DNA of 64,000 nt, taken from assembly GCA_016704535.1 (NCBI GenBank), contig JADIZZ010000020.1:1-64000 (forward strand). Direction: 5' to 3'. Below, piece after piece: positions 49,835-57,807 of the stretch (its first letter is position 1; the number at the start of each line of letters is the position of its first letter). Under the pieces are notes generated by a model. The model had not been told where the DNA came from and searched no databases. It was given only the letters and a program-made list of their open reading frames with translations. The position numbers and the translations under genes are program-made. This DNA is from Betaproteobacteria bacterium. GTDB taxonomy: Bacteria > Pseudomonadota > Gammaproteobacteria > Burkholderiales > Burkholderiaceae_C.

Positions 49835-51589
49835 TCAGGCTTGACCCGAATCTTGATCCTGGTCAAGAGTGGCCGGGGCCGCCGAAGCGCCCTGGCGGGC
49901 GGGGTCGCGGTGGATGGCCAGGTGGCGGGGTGTCCAGGACGGGGCGACACGCCGCACGAAGTTCGAGCGGGCGATGTGGTAGCTGGGGTCGAAGCCGTAG
50001 AAGTTGCGCCGCATGCGGGCCAGTTCCTCGTCGCGGTAGGCGGCCAGGGGCTTGAGTGCCTCGTCGTGCAGGCGCTGCCGGCGCTTGGCCTGAAGGCGTG
50101 CCGGCAGGTCGGGGTCAGCGGCCAGCCGGCGTGCGCGAGCCAGCACCTCGGCCCGGAACGCGGCCGGGCTGTCGCCGAAGACCTCGTCCACCAGGCCCAG
50201 CGCCTGCGCCTGGCCTGCAGACAGGGGCAGGCGCCGGCCCATCACCTCGGCGGGTTGGGGTGAACCCGGGCGGCGCGGCAGCAGGTAGGTCCAGTACTCC
50301 GAGCCGTAGAGGTTGCCCATGTTCTTGTAGTGCGGGTTGAGCACGACGCCGGGGCGCGCCCACACCACGTCGGCTGCCAGCGCCATGAAGACGCCGCCGG
50401 CGCCGGCGCTGCCCTGCATCGCGGCGACGACGAGGCAGTCGGTGGCTTCGATCAGCGTCTGCGTCAGGTCATCGATGGCGTTGATGTTGCGCCACGACTC
50501 GTCGGCCGGGCTGGCCGCGGCCTCGATGACGTTGAGGTGGATGCCGTTGCACCAGAAGTCGGTGCCGCCGAAGAGCACCAGCACCCGCGGTGGCCGTGCC
50601 AGCACATCGCGCAGTGCGTTGCGCAGGCGCTGGCACTGCGTGGTGCTGACGGCACCGTTGTAGAAGTCGAAGTGCAGTGCGAGCACGCCGTCACCGATGG
50701 CTTCGAGGCGGATGTCCGGGTCGGTGCCGTCGGCCACCGACGTGGGCCAGTCGTCGAGAGCTGCAGTCTCGGCGAGGAAGGCCAGCGTGGCCGGCAGCTT
50801 GAAGTGCTCGGGTCCGTCCGCGCGTCGAACGTGGCCGATGGCGACGAGGCCGTCGCACGTGGCGCGCAGCACCGCCTGTTGACGGCGGCCGACCACTTGG
50901 CCAGGGGCGTGCGCCGCGCTTGGCGGTGGCGGCAGCGCGCGTGCGTCGAAGAGGTGGCAGGGCAGGCCGAAGAGTTCGTCGCGCACGCCGGGGGCACCGT
51001 CTGCTGCGCGGATCTTGCGCAGCACGGTGCGTGTGTCGTCGTGCGGCCAGTCGATGGCGCGGTCGGCTTGCTTCATCAGCGGGCGCCAGCGGCCCCGTGG
51101 CGTCCCCGAGCCCGCAGCGGGTGGTGGCGCGCCCGTGGCGGCGAACCGCTGCACGGCCCCTACGACGGCGCGGGCTGCGGCCTCGGTCACTTCCTGCCGG
51201 TAGAGGCTGGACTTGGTGGCCTCGCGCATGGCGAAATTCTGGCTCGCCCACACCGGGCCGGCGTCCATCTCGGCCTCGGCCTGCAGCACGGTGACGCCCC
51301 ACTCGCACACACCTTCGGCCACGGCCCAGTCCAGTGCCGACGGCCCGCGATCGCCGACGATGCCCGGGTGCACGACCAGGCACACGGTGTGGCGCCACAC
51401 GGCTTCGGGTATGGCCCGCTGCAGGAAAGGCGCGACCACCAGCGCCGGGCGCCACAGCGCGACGGCCTCGGTCGTCACCGCGTCCGAGATGTCGAACTCG
51501 ATGGCCACCTCGTGGCCCAGCGCCGTCAGCTCCAGGTAGAGCCGCTGCGCAAGGCCGTTGAAGCTGCGCGTCAGGAAGAGGATGCGCAC
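49835..51589 (-). CDS. hypX: Hydrogenase maturation protein HypX (HoxX)
   Basis: A 584-residue two-domain protein. The N-terminal half is formyltransferase-like (MRILFLTRSFNGLAQRLYLELTALGHEV, HPGIVGDRGPSALDWAV with the conserved HPG and SALDWA), which takes formyl from 10-formyl-THF. The C-terminal half is enoyl-CoA-hydratase-like (VLVLFGGTDFWCNGIHLNVIEAA, AMQGSAGAGGVFMALAADVVWARPGVVLNPHYKNMGNLYGSEYWTYLLPRR). HypX makes CO for the NiFe(CN)2CO centre under aerobic conditions. It lies 19 bp downstream of a multihaem cytochrome gene, apart from the other hyp genes. Confidence 0.93.
   Translation of the reverse strand: MRILFLTRSFNGLAQRLYLELTALGHEVAIEFDISDAVTTEAVALWRPALVVAPFLQRAIPEAVWRHTVCLVVHPGIVGDRGPSALDWAVAEGVCEWGVTVLQAEAEMDAGPVWASQNFAMREATKSSLYRQEVTEAAARAVVGAVQRFAATGAPPPAAGSGTPRGRWRPLMKQADRAIDWPHDDTRTVLRKIRAADGAPGVRDELFGLPCHLFDARALPPPPSAAHAPGQVVGRRQQAVLRATCDGLVAIGHVRRADGPEHFKLPATLAFLAETAALDDWPTSVADGTDPDIRLEAIGDGVLALHFDFYNGAVSTTQCQRLRNALRDVLARPPRVLVLFGGTDFWCNGIHLNVIEAAASPADESWRNINAIDDLTQTLIEATDCLVVAAMQGSAGAGGVFMALAADVVWARPGVVLNPHYKNMGNLYGSEYWTYLLPRRPGSPQPAEVMGRRLPLSAGQAQALGLVDEVFGDSPAAFRAEVLARARRLAADPDLPARLQAKRRQRLHDEALKPLAAYRDEELARMRRNFYGFDPSYHIARSNFVRRVAPSWTPRHLAIHRDPARQGASAAPATLDQDQDSGQA
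49853..49866. promoter_or_regulatory. FNR/ANR-like box upstream of the small cytochrome c genes
   Basis: TTGATCCTGGTCAA is a TTGAT-N4-GTCAA box. It lies inside the last codons of hypX and 143 bp upstream of the cytochrome start at 49710. Anaerobic control is inferred. Confidence 0.55.
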
Positions 51590-51608
51590 GCGGCGCGCCC
51601 CCGGAGCC

Positions 51609-53024
51609 TCAGGGCTTGAGCGTGGCGAGGATCTCGGGGTCGGGCTCGTCGTCGGCCAGCACCGAGTGGCAGGTCTTGCAGCCGCCGCTGACGCGTGTGC
51701 CGTCCTCGGCCTTGTGCTTCTTGTCGTGGCAGCGCAGGCAGCCCGGCGAGTCGTCGGCGTGGCCCAGGTGGTTGGTGTAGGTGCCCCAGGTGACCTTCAT
51801 CTTGGGGAACACGTTCCAAGAGTAGATGTCGCCCAGCGCCGCGGCCGCGGCCTTGATCTCGGTGGCCTTGGTGGTGGCCAGTTCGGCGTACTTGGCCTTG
51901 TAGAAGCCGTCGATCTCCTTCGCGATACCGACGCGGGCCTCTTCCTTGGACGCGTACTTGCCCTCGGTCACCACCCGCATGCCTTCGCGCTTGATGAAGG
52001 GCAGGGTCCTGTCGATGCGCCCGTCTTCCATCGCGCTGTTGATCTCCTTGCTGGCGGGCTTGAAGACGTGCGCCGGGCGGTTGTGGCAGTCCACGCAGTC
52101 CATCGTGCGCCACTCCACAGGGCCTTCTGGCTTGGCATCGGTCTTGAACAGCTTCACCTTGCCATCGGGCGTGGTGGTCTCGATGTCGTAGATGTTCTCG
52201 CGCTTCATGTCGCTGAGGTAGCGGACCTTGACGCCGCGGTCGGTGTGCCAGTGGATGCCGGTGGACGTGACGCCTTGCTGGCCGCCCACCTTCATCAGCA
52301 GCACGGTCTTGGTCATGGAGTTGGCCTCGTCGTCGGCGAAGCGCGTCTCGACCTTGAGCTTGTCGCCCACGTGCTTGGTGGGCCAGTGGCATTGTTCGCA
52401 GGTGTCGCGTGCCGGGCGCAGGCTGTGCACCGGCGTGGCGATCGGCGTCGGGTAGAGGTTGAAGGCCACCGAAACCATCTGCCACGAGCCGGAAATCTTC
52501 GACTTCACGAACCAGTCGGCGCCCGCGCCGATGTGGCAGTCGGCGCAGGTCAGCTTGCTGTGCGCCGAGCGCAGGAAGGCGGTGTGCTCGGGTTCCATCA
52601 CCGTATGGCAGACGGTGCCGCAGAAGGCCACGGTCTCCATCTCGTGCACACCCTTGTAGGTGGCGCCGGCCAGCAGCACGAAACTGAGCAGGCCGACGAC
52701 GATGCTGGACAGCACGATGCCGCGCGTGCGGTCATTGTTCAGGTCGATGATGGGCAGCGGCGGGCCCTCGGGGCCATGCTGGGCCATCGCCTTGGCGTGC
52801 TGCTTGCGCTTGAGCCAGGCGCCGATGGGGATCAGCAGCAGACCGAAGGCGAAGCCCATCGGCAGCAACATGAAGGTCAGGATGCCGAGGTAGGCCCCGC
52901 CTTCGAAGCCCGTCATCTGCAGGCCGATCAACAGACCGATCATCAGCAGGCAAGTTACCGCGATGATCACGCCCATCAGGCTGACCCAGTGGCCCATGAT
53001 GGCCGAGACGAAGTGACGAACCAT
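51609..53024 (-). CDS. NapC/NirT-type multihaem cytochrome c, membrane-anchored
   Basis: A 471-residue protein. Three N-terminal hydrophobic stretches (about 15-37, 43-68, 98-120) anchor it. Haem sites follow: CGTVCH (a CX3CH form), CADCH, CEQCH, CVDCH, CLRCH and CKTCH, six in all. The first part (AFCGTVCHTVMEPEHTAFLRSAHSKLTCADCHIG) is the NapC/NirT quinol-dehydrogenase pattern. It probably takes electrons from quinol, like CymA, and passes them to periplasmic cytochromes. It lies 55 bp downstream of the c/b fusion and 19 bp upstream of hypX, all minus strand. Confidence 0.85.
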   Translation of the reverse strand: MVRHFVSAIMGHWVSLMGVIIAVTCLLMIGLLIGLQMTGFEGGAYLGILTFMLLPMGFAFGLLLIPIGAWLKRKQHAKAMAQHGPEGPPLPIIDLNNDRTRGIVLSSIVVGLLSFVLLAGATYKGVHEMETVAFCGTVCHTVMEPEHTAFLRSAHSKLTCADCHIGAGADWFVKSKISGSWQMVSVAFNLYPTPIATPVHSLRPARDTCEQCHWPTKHVGDKLKVETRFADDEANSMTKTVLLMKVGGQQGVTSTGIHWHTDRGVKVRYLSDMKRENIYDIETTTPDGKVKLFKTDAKPEGPVEWRTMDCVDCHNRPAHVFKPASKEINSAMEDGRIDRTLPFIKREGMRVVTEGKYASKEEARVGIAKEIDGFYKAKYAELATTKATEIKAAAAALGDIYSWNVFPKMKVTWGTYTNHLGHADDSPGCLRCHDKKHKAEDGTRVSGGCKTCHSVLADDEPDPEILATLKP

Positions 53025-53079
53025 CTTTAGGGCTCCGTTCCCGGGCCGCAGCCCGATGTGCAATTGCGCGAGTGTCGCA

Positions 53080-55155
53080 TCAGTGCATGCTGCCCAGCAG
53101 CCCGGCGAAGATGAACAGCGCGAGCGCGACGCCGAGGGCCACCGCAGTGAAGCCGAAGATATAGGCGCGCCGCAGGGCTTGGGCCGTGGGCGGGGGCACC
53201 AGATACTCTTCGAGCTTGCCTGTGGCGACCAGGCGTTCGTACTCGAGCGGCCTCTCGTCCTTGAAGCGTTCCAGCGGCATGCAGCCGACGAAGATCACCG
53301 GGTCGAGCGGGAAGGCCTCGGGCCGCAGGTGCGTGTGGAAGAAGTGGAACAGGAAGATGAAGCCGGTGGCCAGCAGCGCTTCGTCGCCGTGGATCACGTA
53401 AGCCGCGTTCAGCGCCCAGCCCGGCAGCACCATGGTGGCGGCGGTGGGGAACCAGAGCACCAGGCCCGAGATACCGATGATGGCCACGCCCCAGAAGACC
53501 GCCAGGTAGTCGAACTTCTCCCAGTAGGTGAAGCGGTCGAACTTCGGCCGCGGCCCCAGGTAGAAGAAGTACTTCATCATGCCGATGAAGTCGAACAGGT
53601 CCTTGGGCTGCGGCACCATCGAACGCGGGCCCCAGAAGTAGCCGCGCTCGTTCTTGAAGAACAGGCCATGCACCAGCATGCCCAGGTGCCAGACGAAGTA
53701 GCCGAAGGTGACCGCGCCCGCCAGGCGGTGCAGGTAGCCGGCCACTTCCGGCCCGCCCAGCAGGGCCATCAGGGCCGGTGACCAGGTCGCGTCGGCGAAG
53801 TGCAGCGGCAGGCCAGTGGCGGCCAGCAGCAAGAAGCTCAGCACGATGGTGATGTGCACGCCCATCTGCATGCTGCTGAAGCGGCGCACGTAGGGGCCTT
53901 CGCTGTGGTGCCCGAACTTGAACTCGCCGCGCAGCTTGCCCACCAGCGCGCGCTGCATCCACAGCAGGCCGTGCAGGCCGAAGAAGCCGAACACGCCGAT
54001 GAGCAACCCCGTCATGGCGAGGTACAGCCAGTGCAGGTAGAGATTGCGGCTCGGATCGGAGGGGTTGGCGTGCGGGTCGTAGGTCAGGAAGGACGCGTTC
54101 ACGTTCTTGTGGCAGGCGCCGCAGGTCTTGACCAGGTTGTCGGGGTGGATGCTCGAGCGCGGGTCGGACTTGGGCAGGTTCGCGTGCGGCGTGTGGCAGT
54201 CGGAGCAGGCTGCGGCCTTGCGGTGCCCCAATGACGTCGCTTTGCCGTGGAAGCCGTCCTTGAAGGTGGCGGTGACCTTCTCGTGGCAGTTGCCGCAGCC
54301 GTCGGACATCTTGTGCCTGACGGCAGCCCCCTCGGGGTTCTTGATCGCATGCGGCTCGTGGCAGGTCGAGCACACGGGCAGTTTCTTGTCGCCGGCCTTG
54401 GCCTTGCCGTGCGCGCTTTCAGTGAACTGGGCCAGGATGCCCTTGTGGCAGCTGCCGCAGGTCTCACCGATCTTGGACGGGTGCGTGGTGGCTGCGGCGT
54501 CGGCCTTTTCATGGATCTCGTGTTTGCCGTGGCAGCTGGAGCACGACGGCGCCGCCGCGGTCAGGCCCGACTTCAGCAGGGCACGTGCGTGCACGCTGCT
54601 TTCGTAGTCGGCCATCATTTCTTCGTGGCACGAACCGCAGGTCTTGATCTGGTTCACCGGCGAAAGGGTCGATGCCGGGTCGCCTTCCTTGCGAACGGCG
54701 TGCAGGCTGTCGTGGCAGCCCATGCAGTCCTTGATCGCCTTCGGGCCGTCGGCACGGCGGCCGTGGATGCTGGTGGCGACGGCCTTGAAGGCTTCCTCGT
54801 GGCAGTCTTGGCAGACGGCGGGCGACACCGGGCCCAGCTTGTCGGGCGTGTGCTTGACCGTCAGCGCGCTGGTGTGGCATTCGGCGCAGTCGAGCTTGCG
54901 GTGCGCCGAGCGCTGGAACTCGTCGCCGATGACGCTCATCGCCTTGCCGGCGTCGTCCTTGACTTTGGGATCGTCGTGGCACTTCAGGCAGGCGGCCTTG
55001 GTGCTGGGCTTGGTGTCGGCTTTGACGGCCTTGTCGCCCTGGGCCCAAGCCCCCGTGGCCAGGCTGCTGAGCAGCGCGATGCCGAGGCCGAGCACGGCCC
55101 CGCGAACGATGGCGGTTGCCCGCGTGGTGATCGACTTCGTTTCCCAGGGCCTCAT
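53080..55155 (-). CDS. Undecahaem cytochrome c fused to a cytochrome b membrane domain (CbcL-like layout)
   Basis: A 691-residue protein. After a signal peptide, residues about 30-350 hold eleven CxxCH sites (CLKCH, CAECH, CQDCH, CMGCH, CGSCH, CSSCH, CGSCH, CSTCH, CGNCH, CSDCH, CGACH). The C-terminal 330 residues have about five membrane helices with histidines placed for b haems (FFGLHGLLW, YLHRLAGAV, YFVWHLGMLVHGLFF, FIFLFHFFHTHLRPE), like the FdnI/HydC family. Geobacter CbcL has this multihaem c plus b plan and oxidises menaquinol. It would link the quinone pool, or hydrogenase, to periplasmic cytochromes. A GGAGA site precedes the start. Confidence 0.87.
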   Translation of the reverse strand: MRPWETKSITTRATAIVRGAVLGLGIALLSSLATGAWAQGDKAVKADTKPSTKAACLKCHDDPKVKDDAGKAMSVIGDEFQRSAHRKLDCAECHTSALTVKHTPDKLGPVSPAVCQDCHEEAFKAVATSIHGRRADGPKAIKDCMGCHDSLHAVRKEGDPASTLSPVNQIKTCGSCHEEMMADYESSVHARALLKSGLTAAAPSCSSCHGKHEIHEKADAAATTHPSKIGETCGSCHKGILAQFTESAHGKAKAGDKKLPVCSTCHEPHAIKNPEGAAVRHKMSDGCGNCHEKVTATFKDGFHGKATSLGHRKAAACSDCHTPHANLPKSDPRSSIHPDNLVKTCGACHKNVNASFLTYDPHANPSDPSRNLYLHWLYLAMTGLLIGVFGFFGLHGLLWMQRALVGKLRGEFKFGHHSEGPYVRRFSSMQMGVHITIVLSFLLLAATGLPLHFADATWSPALMALLGGPEVAGYLHRLAGAVTFGYFVWHLGMLVHGLFFKNERGYFWGPRSMVPQPKDLFDFIGMMKYFFYLGPRPKFDRFTYWEKFDYLAVFWGVAIIGISGLVLWFPTAATMVLPGWALNAAYVIHGDEALLATGFIFLFHFFHTHLRPEAFPLDPVIFVGCMPLERFKDERPLEYERLVATGKLEEYLVPPPTAQALRRAYIFGFTAVALGVALALFIFAGLLGSMH

Positions 55156-55316
55156 GGCGATTTCTCCGCGGCAAGAACCCACTGCCGGCGCACCCCAGCG
55201 CGCTCAGGGACGGTTACCTGCCGCGGTGGATTCTGTCCGAGTGCCCGGTGCGCAGATTGATATCGGACAAGGTTCGGCCATCCCCTTTCCACTGGCTTGC
55301 GGGTGGCCAGCAGCCT

Positions 55317-56366
55317 TCAGCAGATGCGCGGCAGCTGGTCGCCGGCCAGCCAGTCGACGATGCGCCGGCCGCCGAAGCGGGTGCGCATCTGCACGAAGTG
55401 GTGCGCGTCCTCGACCACCTCGCCGACGATCGCGGCACGCGCGCCCAGCGGGTGCGCCTGCATCGTGGCCAGCAGCGTTTCGGCCCTGTCTGCCGGCACG
55501 ATGGCGATGAGCTTGCCCTCGTTGGCCACGTACAACGGGTCGAGGCCCAGGAATTCGCAGGCCGCCTCGACCTGCGGCAGCACCGGAATGGCGGCTTCTT
55601 CGAGCAGCATGCCCACGCCCGACTGCGTGGCGATCTCGTTGAGCGTGCTGGCCAGCCCGCCGCGTGTGGGGTCGCGCAGCGCGCGCACTTCGGGCACGGC
55701 GGCCACCATGGCCGCCACCAGGCCGTGCAGCGCGGCGGTGTCGCTGACGAGGTCGGTGCCGAAGGACAGGTTCTCGCGCAGCGACATGATGGCCATGCCG
55801 TGGTCGCCCATCGTGCCGCTGACCAGGATGCGGTCGCCCGGGCGTGCGTTGGCGCCCGAGATGTCCAGCTCCGGCGCGACGACGCCGACGCCGGTGGTGG
55901 TGATGAAGACGCCGTCGCCCTTGCCCTGCTCGACGACCTTGGTGTCGCCGGTGACGATGGGCACGCCGGCCTGGCGCGCCGCCGCGGCCATCGAAAGCAC
56001 GATGCGCTGCAGGTCGGCCAGCGGATAGCCTTCCTCGAGGATGAAACCCGCCGCCAGGTACAGCGGCACGGCGCCCGACATGGCCACGTCGTTGAGCGTG
56101 CCGTGCACCGACAGGCAGCCGATGTCGCCGCCGGGGAAGAACAGCGGGCTGACGACGTGGCAGTCGGTGGACATCACGATGCGCCCGGCGGGCTGCGGCA
56201 GCAGCGCCTGGTCGTTGCGCTGGGCCAGCCATTCGTTGTCGAAGGCGCGGTGGAAGAGCTGTTCCACCAGCTGCGCCATCGCGCGGCCGCCGCCGCCGTG
56301 AGAGAGGTCGACGCGGCCGTGCTTGAAGTCGATGGGGCGGACGTAGTCCTTGCGAACAGTGCTCAA
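55317..56366 (-). CDS. hypE: Hydrogenase maturation protein HypE
   Basis: A 349-residue ATP-dependent enzyme that turns the thiocarbamoylated C-terminal Cys into a cyanide donor for the Fe(CN)2CO unit. The C-terminal tail PRIC carries that cysteine. Family motifs include DLSHGGGGRAMAQLVEQLF, GRIVMSTDCHVVSPLFFPGGDIG, and ALRDPTRGGLASTLNEIA. The start is TTG at 56366 (LSTVRKDYVRPIDFKHG) with GGAGAT upstream; no ATG is suitable. Last of the hyp genes before the cytochrome cluster. Confidence 0.94.
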   Translation of the reverse strand: MSTVRKDYVRPIDFKHGRVDLSHGGGGRAMAQLVEQLFHRAFDNEWLAQRNDQALLPQPAGRIVMSTDCHVVSPLFFPGGDIGCLSVHGTLNDVAMSGAVPLYLAAGFILEEGYPLADLQRIVLSMAAAARQAGVPIVTGDTKVVEQGKGDGVFITTTGVGVVAPELDISGANARPGDRILVSGTMGDHGMAIMSLRENLSFGTDLVSDTAALHGLVAAMVAAVPEVRALRDPTRGGLASTLNEIATQSGVGMLLEEAAIPVLPQVEAACEFLGLDPLYVANEGKLIAIVPADRAETLLATMQAHPLGARAAIVGEVVEDAHHFVQMRTRFGGRRIVDWLAGDQLPRIC

Positions 56367-56398
56367 ACGCAGATCTCCGTGGCGCGACGACGCGCCGT

Positions 56399-57559
56399 TC
56401 AGGGGGCGGCCGCGGCCGGCTGCGCCACGATGGGCACGTCCTTGAAGCGGCCGTAGCTGTAGTAGGCCGCACACGCGCCCTCGGACGACACCATGCAGCT
56501 GCCGATGGGGTTCTCGGGCGTGCAGACGGTGCCGAAGACCTTGCAGTCGCGCGGGTGCTTCACGCCGCGCAGGATGGCGCCGCATTCGCAGGCCTTGTTG
56601 TCGGCCACCGACGCGGTTTTCAGGTCGTAGCGTGCTTCGGCGTCGAAGGCGGCGTAGGCCTGCCGGATGCGCAGCGCGCTGTAGGGCACCTCGCCCAGGC
56701 CACGCCATTCGAAGCTGCGGCGCAGCTCGAAGACCTCGCTCACCAGCGCCTGCGCCTTCAGGTTGCCTTCGCGCGTGACGGCGCGGCTGAACTCGTTCTC
56801 GACCTCGGCGCGGCCTTCGTTGAGCTGGCGCACCAGCATCAATATCGCCTGCATCACGTCCAGCGGTTCGAAGCCGGCGATGACCACCGGCTTGCGGTAC
56901 TCCTCGGCGAAGAACTCGTAGGGCTGGCTGCCGATGACGGTGGAGACGTGGGCCGGCCCGATGAAACCGTCCAGCGGCAGCGTGCCCAGCTGCCGAACCT
57001 CGGGCGATTCCAGGATGTTGGTGATGGCCGCGGGCGTGAGCACGTGGTTGCACAGCACGCTGAAGTTCGTCAGACCCTGCTGCGACGCCTGCTTGATGAC
57101 CAGCGCCGTGGGCGGTGTGGTGGTCTCGAAGCCGATGGCGAAGAAGACGACCTCGCGCGACGGGTTCTCGGTTGCGATCTTCAGCGCGTCGGCCGGTGAA
57201 TAGATCATGCGGATGTCGCCACCGTGGGCCTTGGCCTTCAGCAACGACAGGTTGTTGGACGCCGGCACCCGCAGGCAGTCGCCATAGGTGCAGAGGATGA
57301 CGCCACGGTCGAGCGCCAGACGGATGGCGAGGTCGACGCGACCTATGGGCAGCACGCACACCGGGCAGCCGGGGCCGTGGATCATGCGCACCGCCGGCGG
57401 CAGCAGGTCGCCGATGCCGTAGCGCGAGATGGCGTGCGTGTGGCCGCCGCAGAACTCCATCAGGTTGTAGCTGCGGCCGGTGTGGGCCGTCTCGGCGCCG
57501 ATCTGCGCGGCGATGCGCTGCGCCAGCGCGCCGTCGCGGAATTCGTCGATGTACTTCAC
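56399..57559 (-). CDS. hypD: Hydrogenase maturation protein HypD
   Basis: A 386-residue iron-sulfur protein that, with HypC, is the scaffold for the Fe(CN)2CO unit. Motifs: MEFCGGHTHAISRYGI, MIHGPGCPVCVLPIGRVD, FAIGFETTTPPTAL, IAGFEPLDVMQAI and the [4Fe-4S] ligands in ACECGAILRGVKHPRDCKVFGTVCTPENPIGSCMVSSEGAC. Overlaps hypC by 4 bp (ATGA type). Confidence 0.95.
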   Translation of the reverse strand: MKYIDEFRDGALAQRIAAQIGAETAHTGRSYNLMEFCGGHTHAISRYGIGDLLPPAVRMIHGPGCPVCVLPIGRVDLAIRLALDRGVILCTYGDCLRVPASNNLSLLKAKAHGGDIRMIYSPADALKIATENPSREVVFFAIGFETTTPPTALVIKQASQQGLTNFSVLCNHVLTPAAITNILESPEVRQLGTLPLDGFIGPAHVSTVIGSQPYEFFAEEYRKPVVIAGFEPLDVMQAILMLVRQLNEGRAEVENEFSRAVTREGNLKAQALVSEVFELRRSFEWRGLGEVPYSALRIRQAYAAFDAEARYDLKTASVADNKACECGAILRGVKHPRDCKVFGTVCTPENPIGSCMVSSEGACAAYYSYGRFKDVPIVAQPAAAAP

Positions 57560-57804
57560 GCGGCGGGCTCGGTGGCCAGCGGTGCCTGGGGCTCGCCGGC
57601 CGAGGCGAACAGCGCCAGCGTGCGCGCGGCTTCATCGGGGTCGAGCCGCGACAGCGCATAGCCGACGTGCAGGATGACGTAGTCGCCCGGCACCACGCCG
57701 TCGACCAGCGCCAGCGAGATCTGCTTGCGGATGCCGCCGAGATCGACGATGGCGTCGCTGTCACCCACCAGTTCCACCACCCGCACGGGCAAGGCCAGGC
57801 ACAT
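57556..57804 (-). CDS. hypC: Hydrogenase maturation chaperone HypC
   Basis: An 82-residue chaperone starting MCLALPVRVVEL; Cys2 binds the iron unit. The body KQISLALVDGVVPGDYVILHVGYALSRLDPDEA is the standard HypC/HupF barrel. Overlaps hypD and lies 3 bp downstream of hypF. Confidence 0.95.
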   Translation of the reverse strand: MCLALPVRVVELVGDSDAIVDLGGIRKQISLALVDGVVPGDYVILHVGYALSRLDPDEAARTLALFASAGEPQAPLATEPAA

Positions 57805-57807
57805 CGT

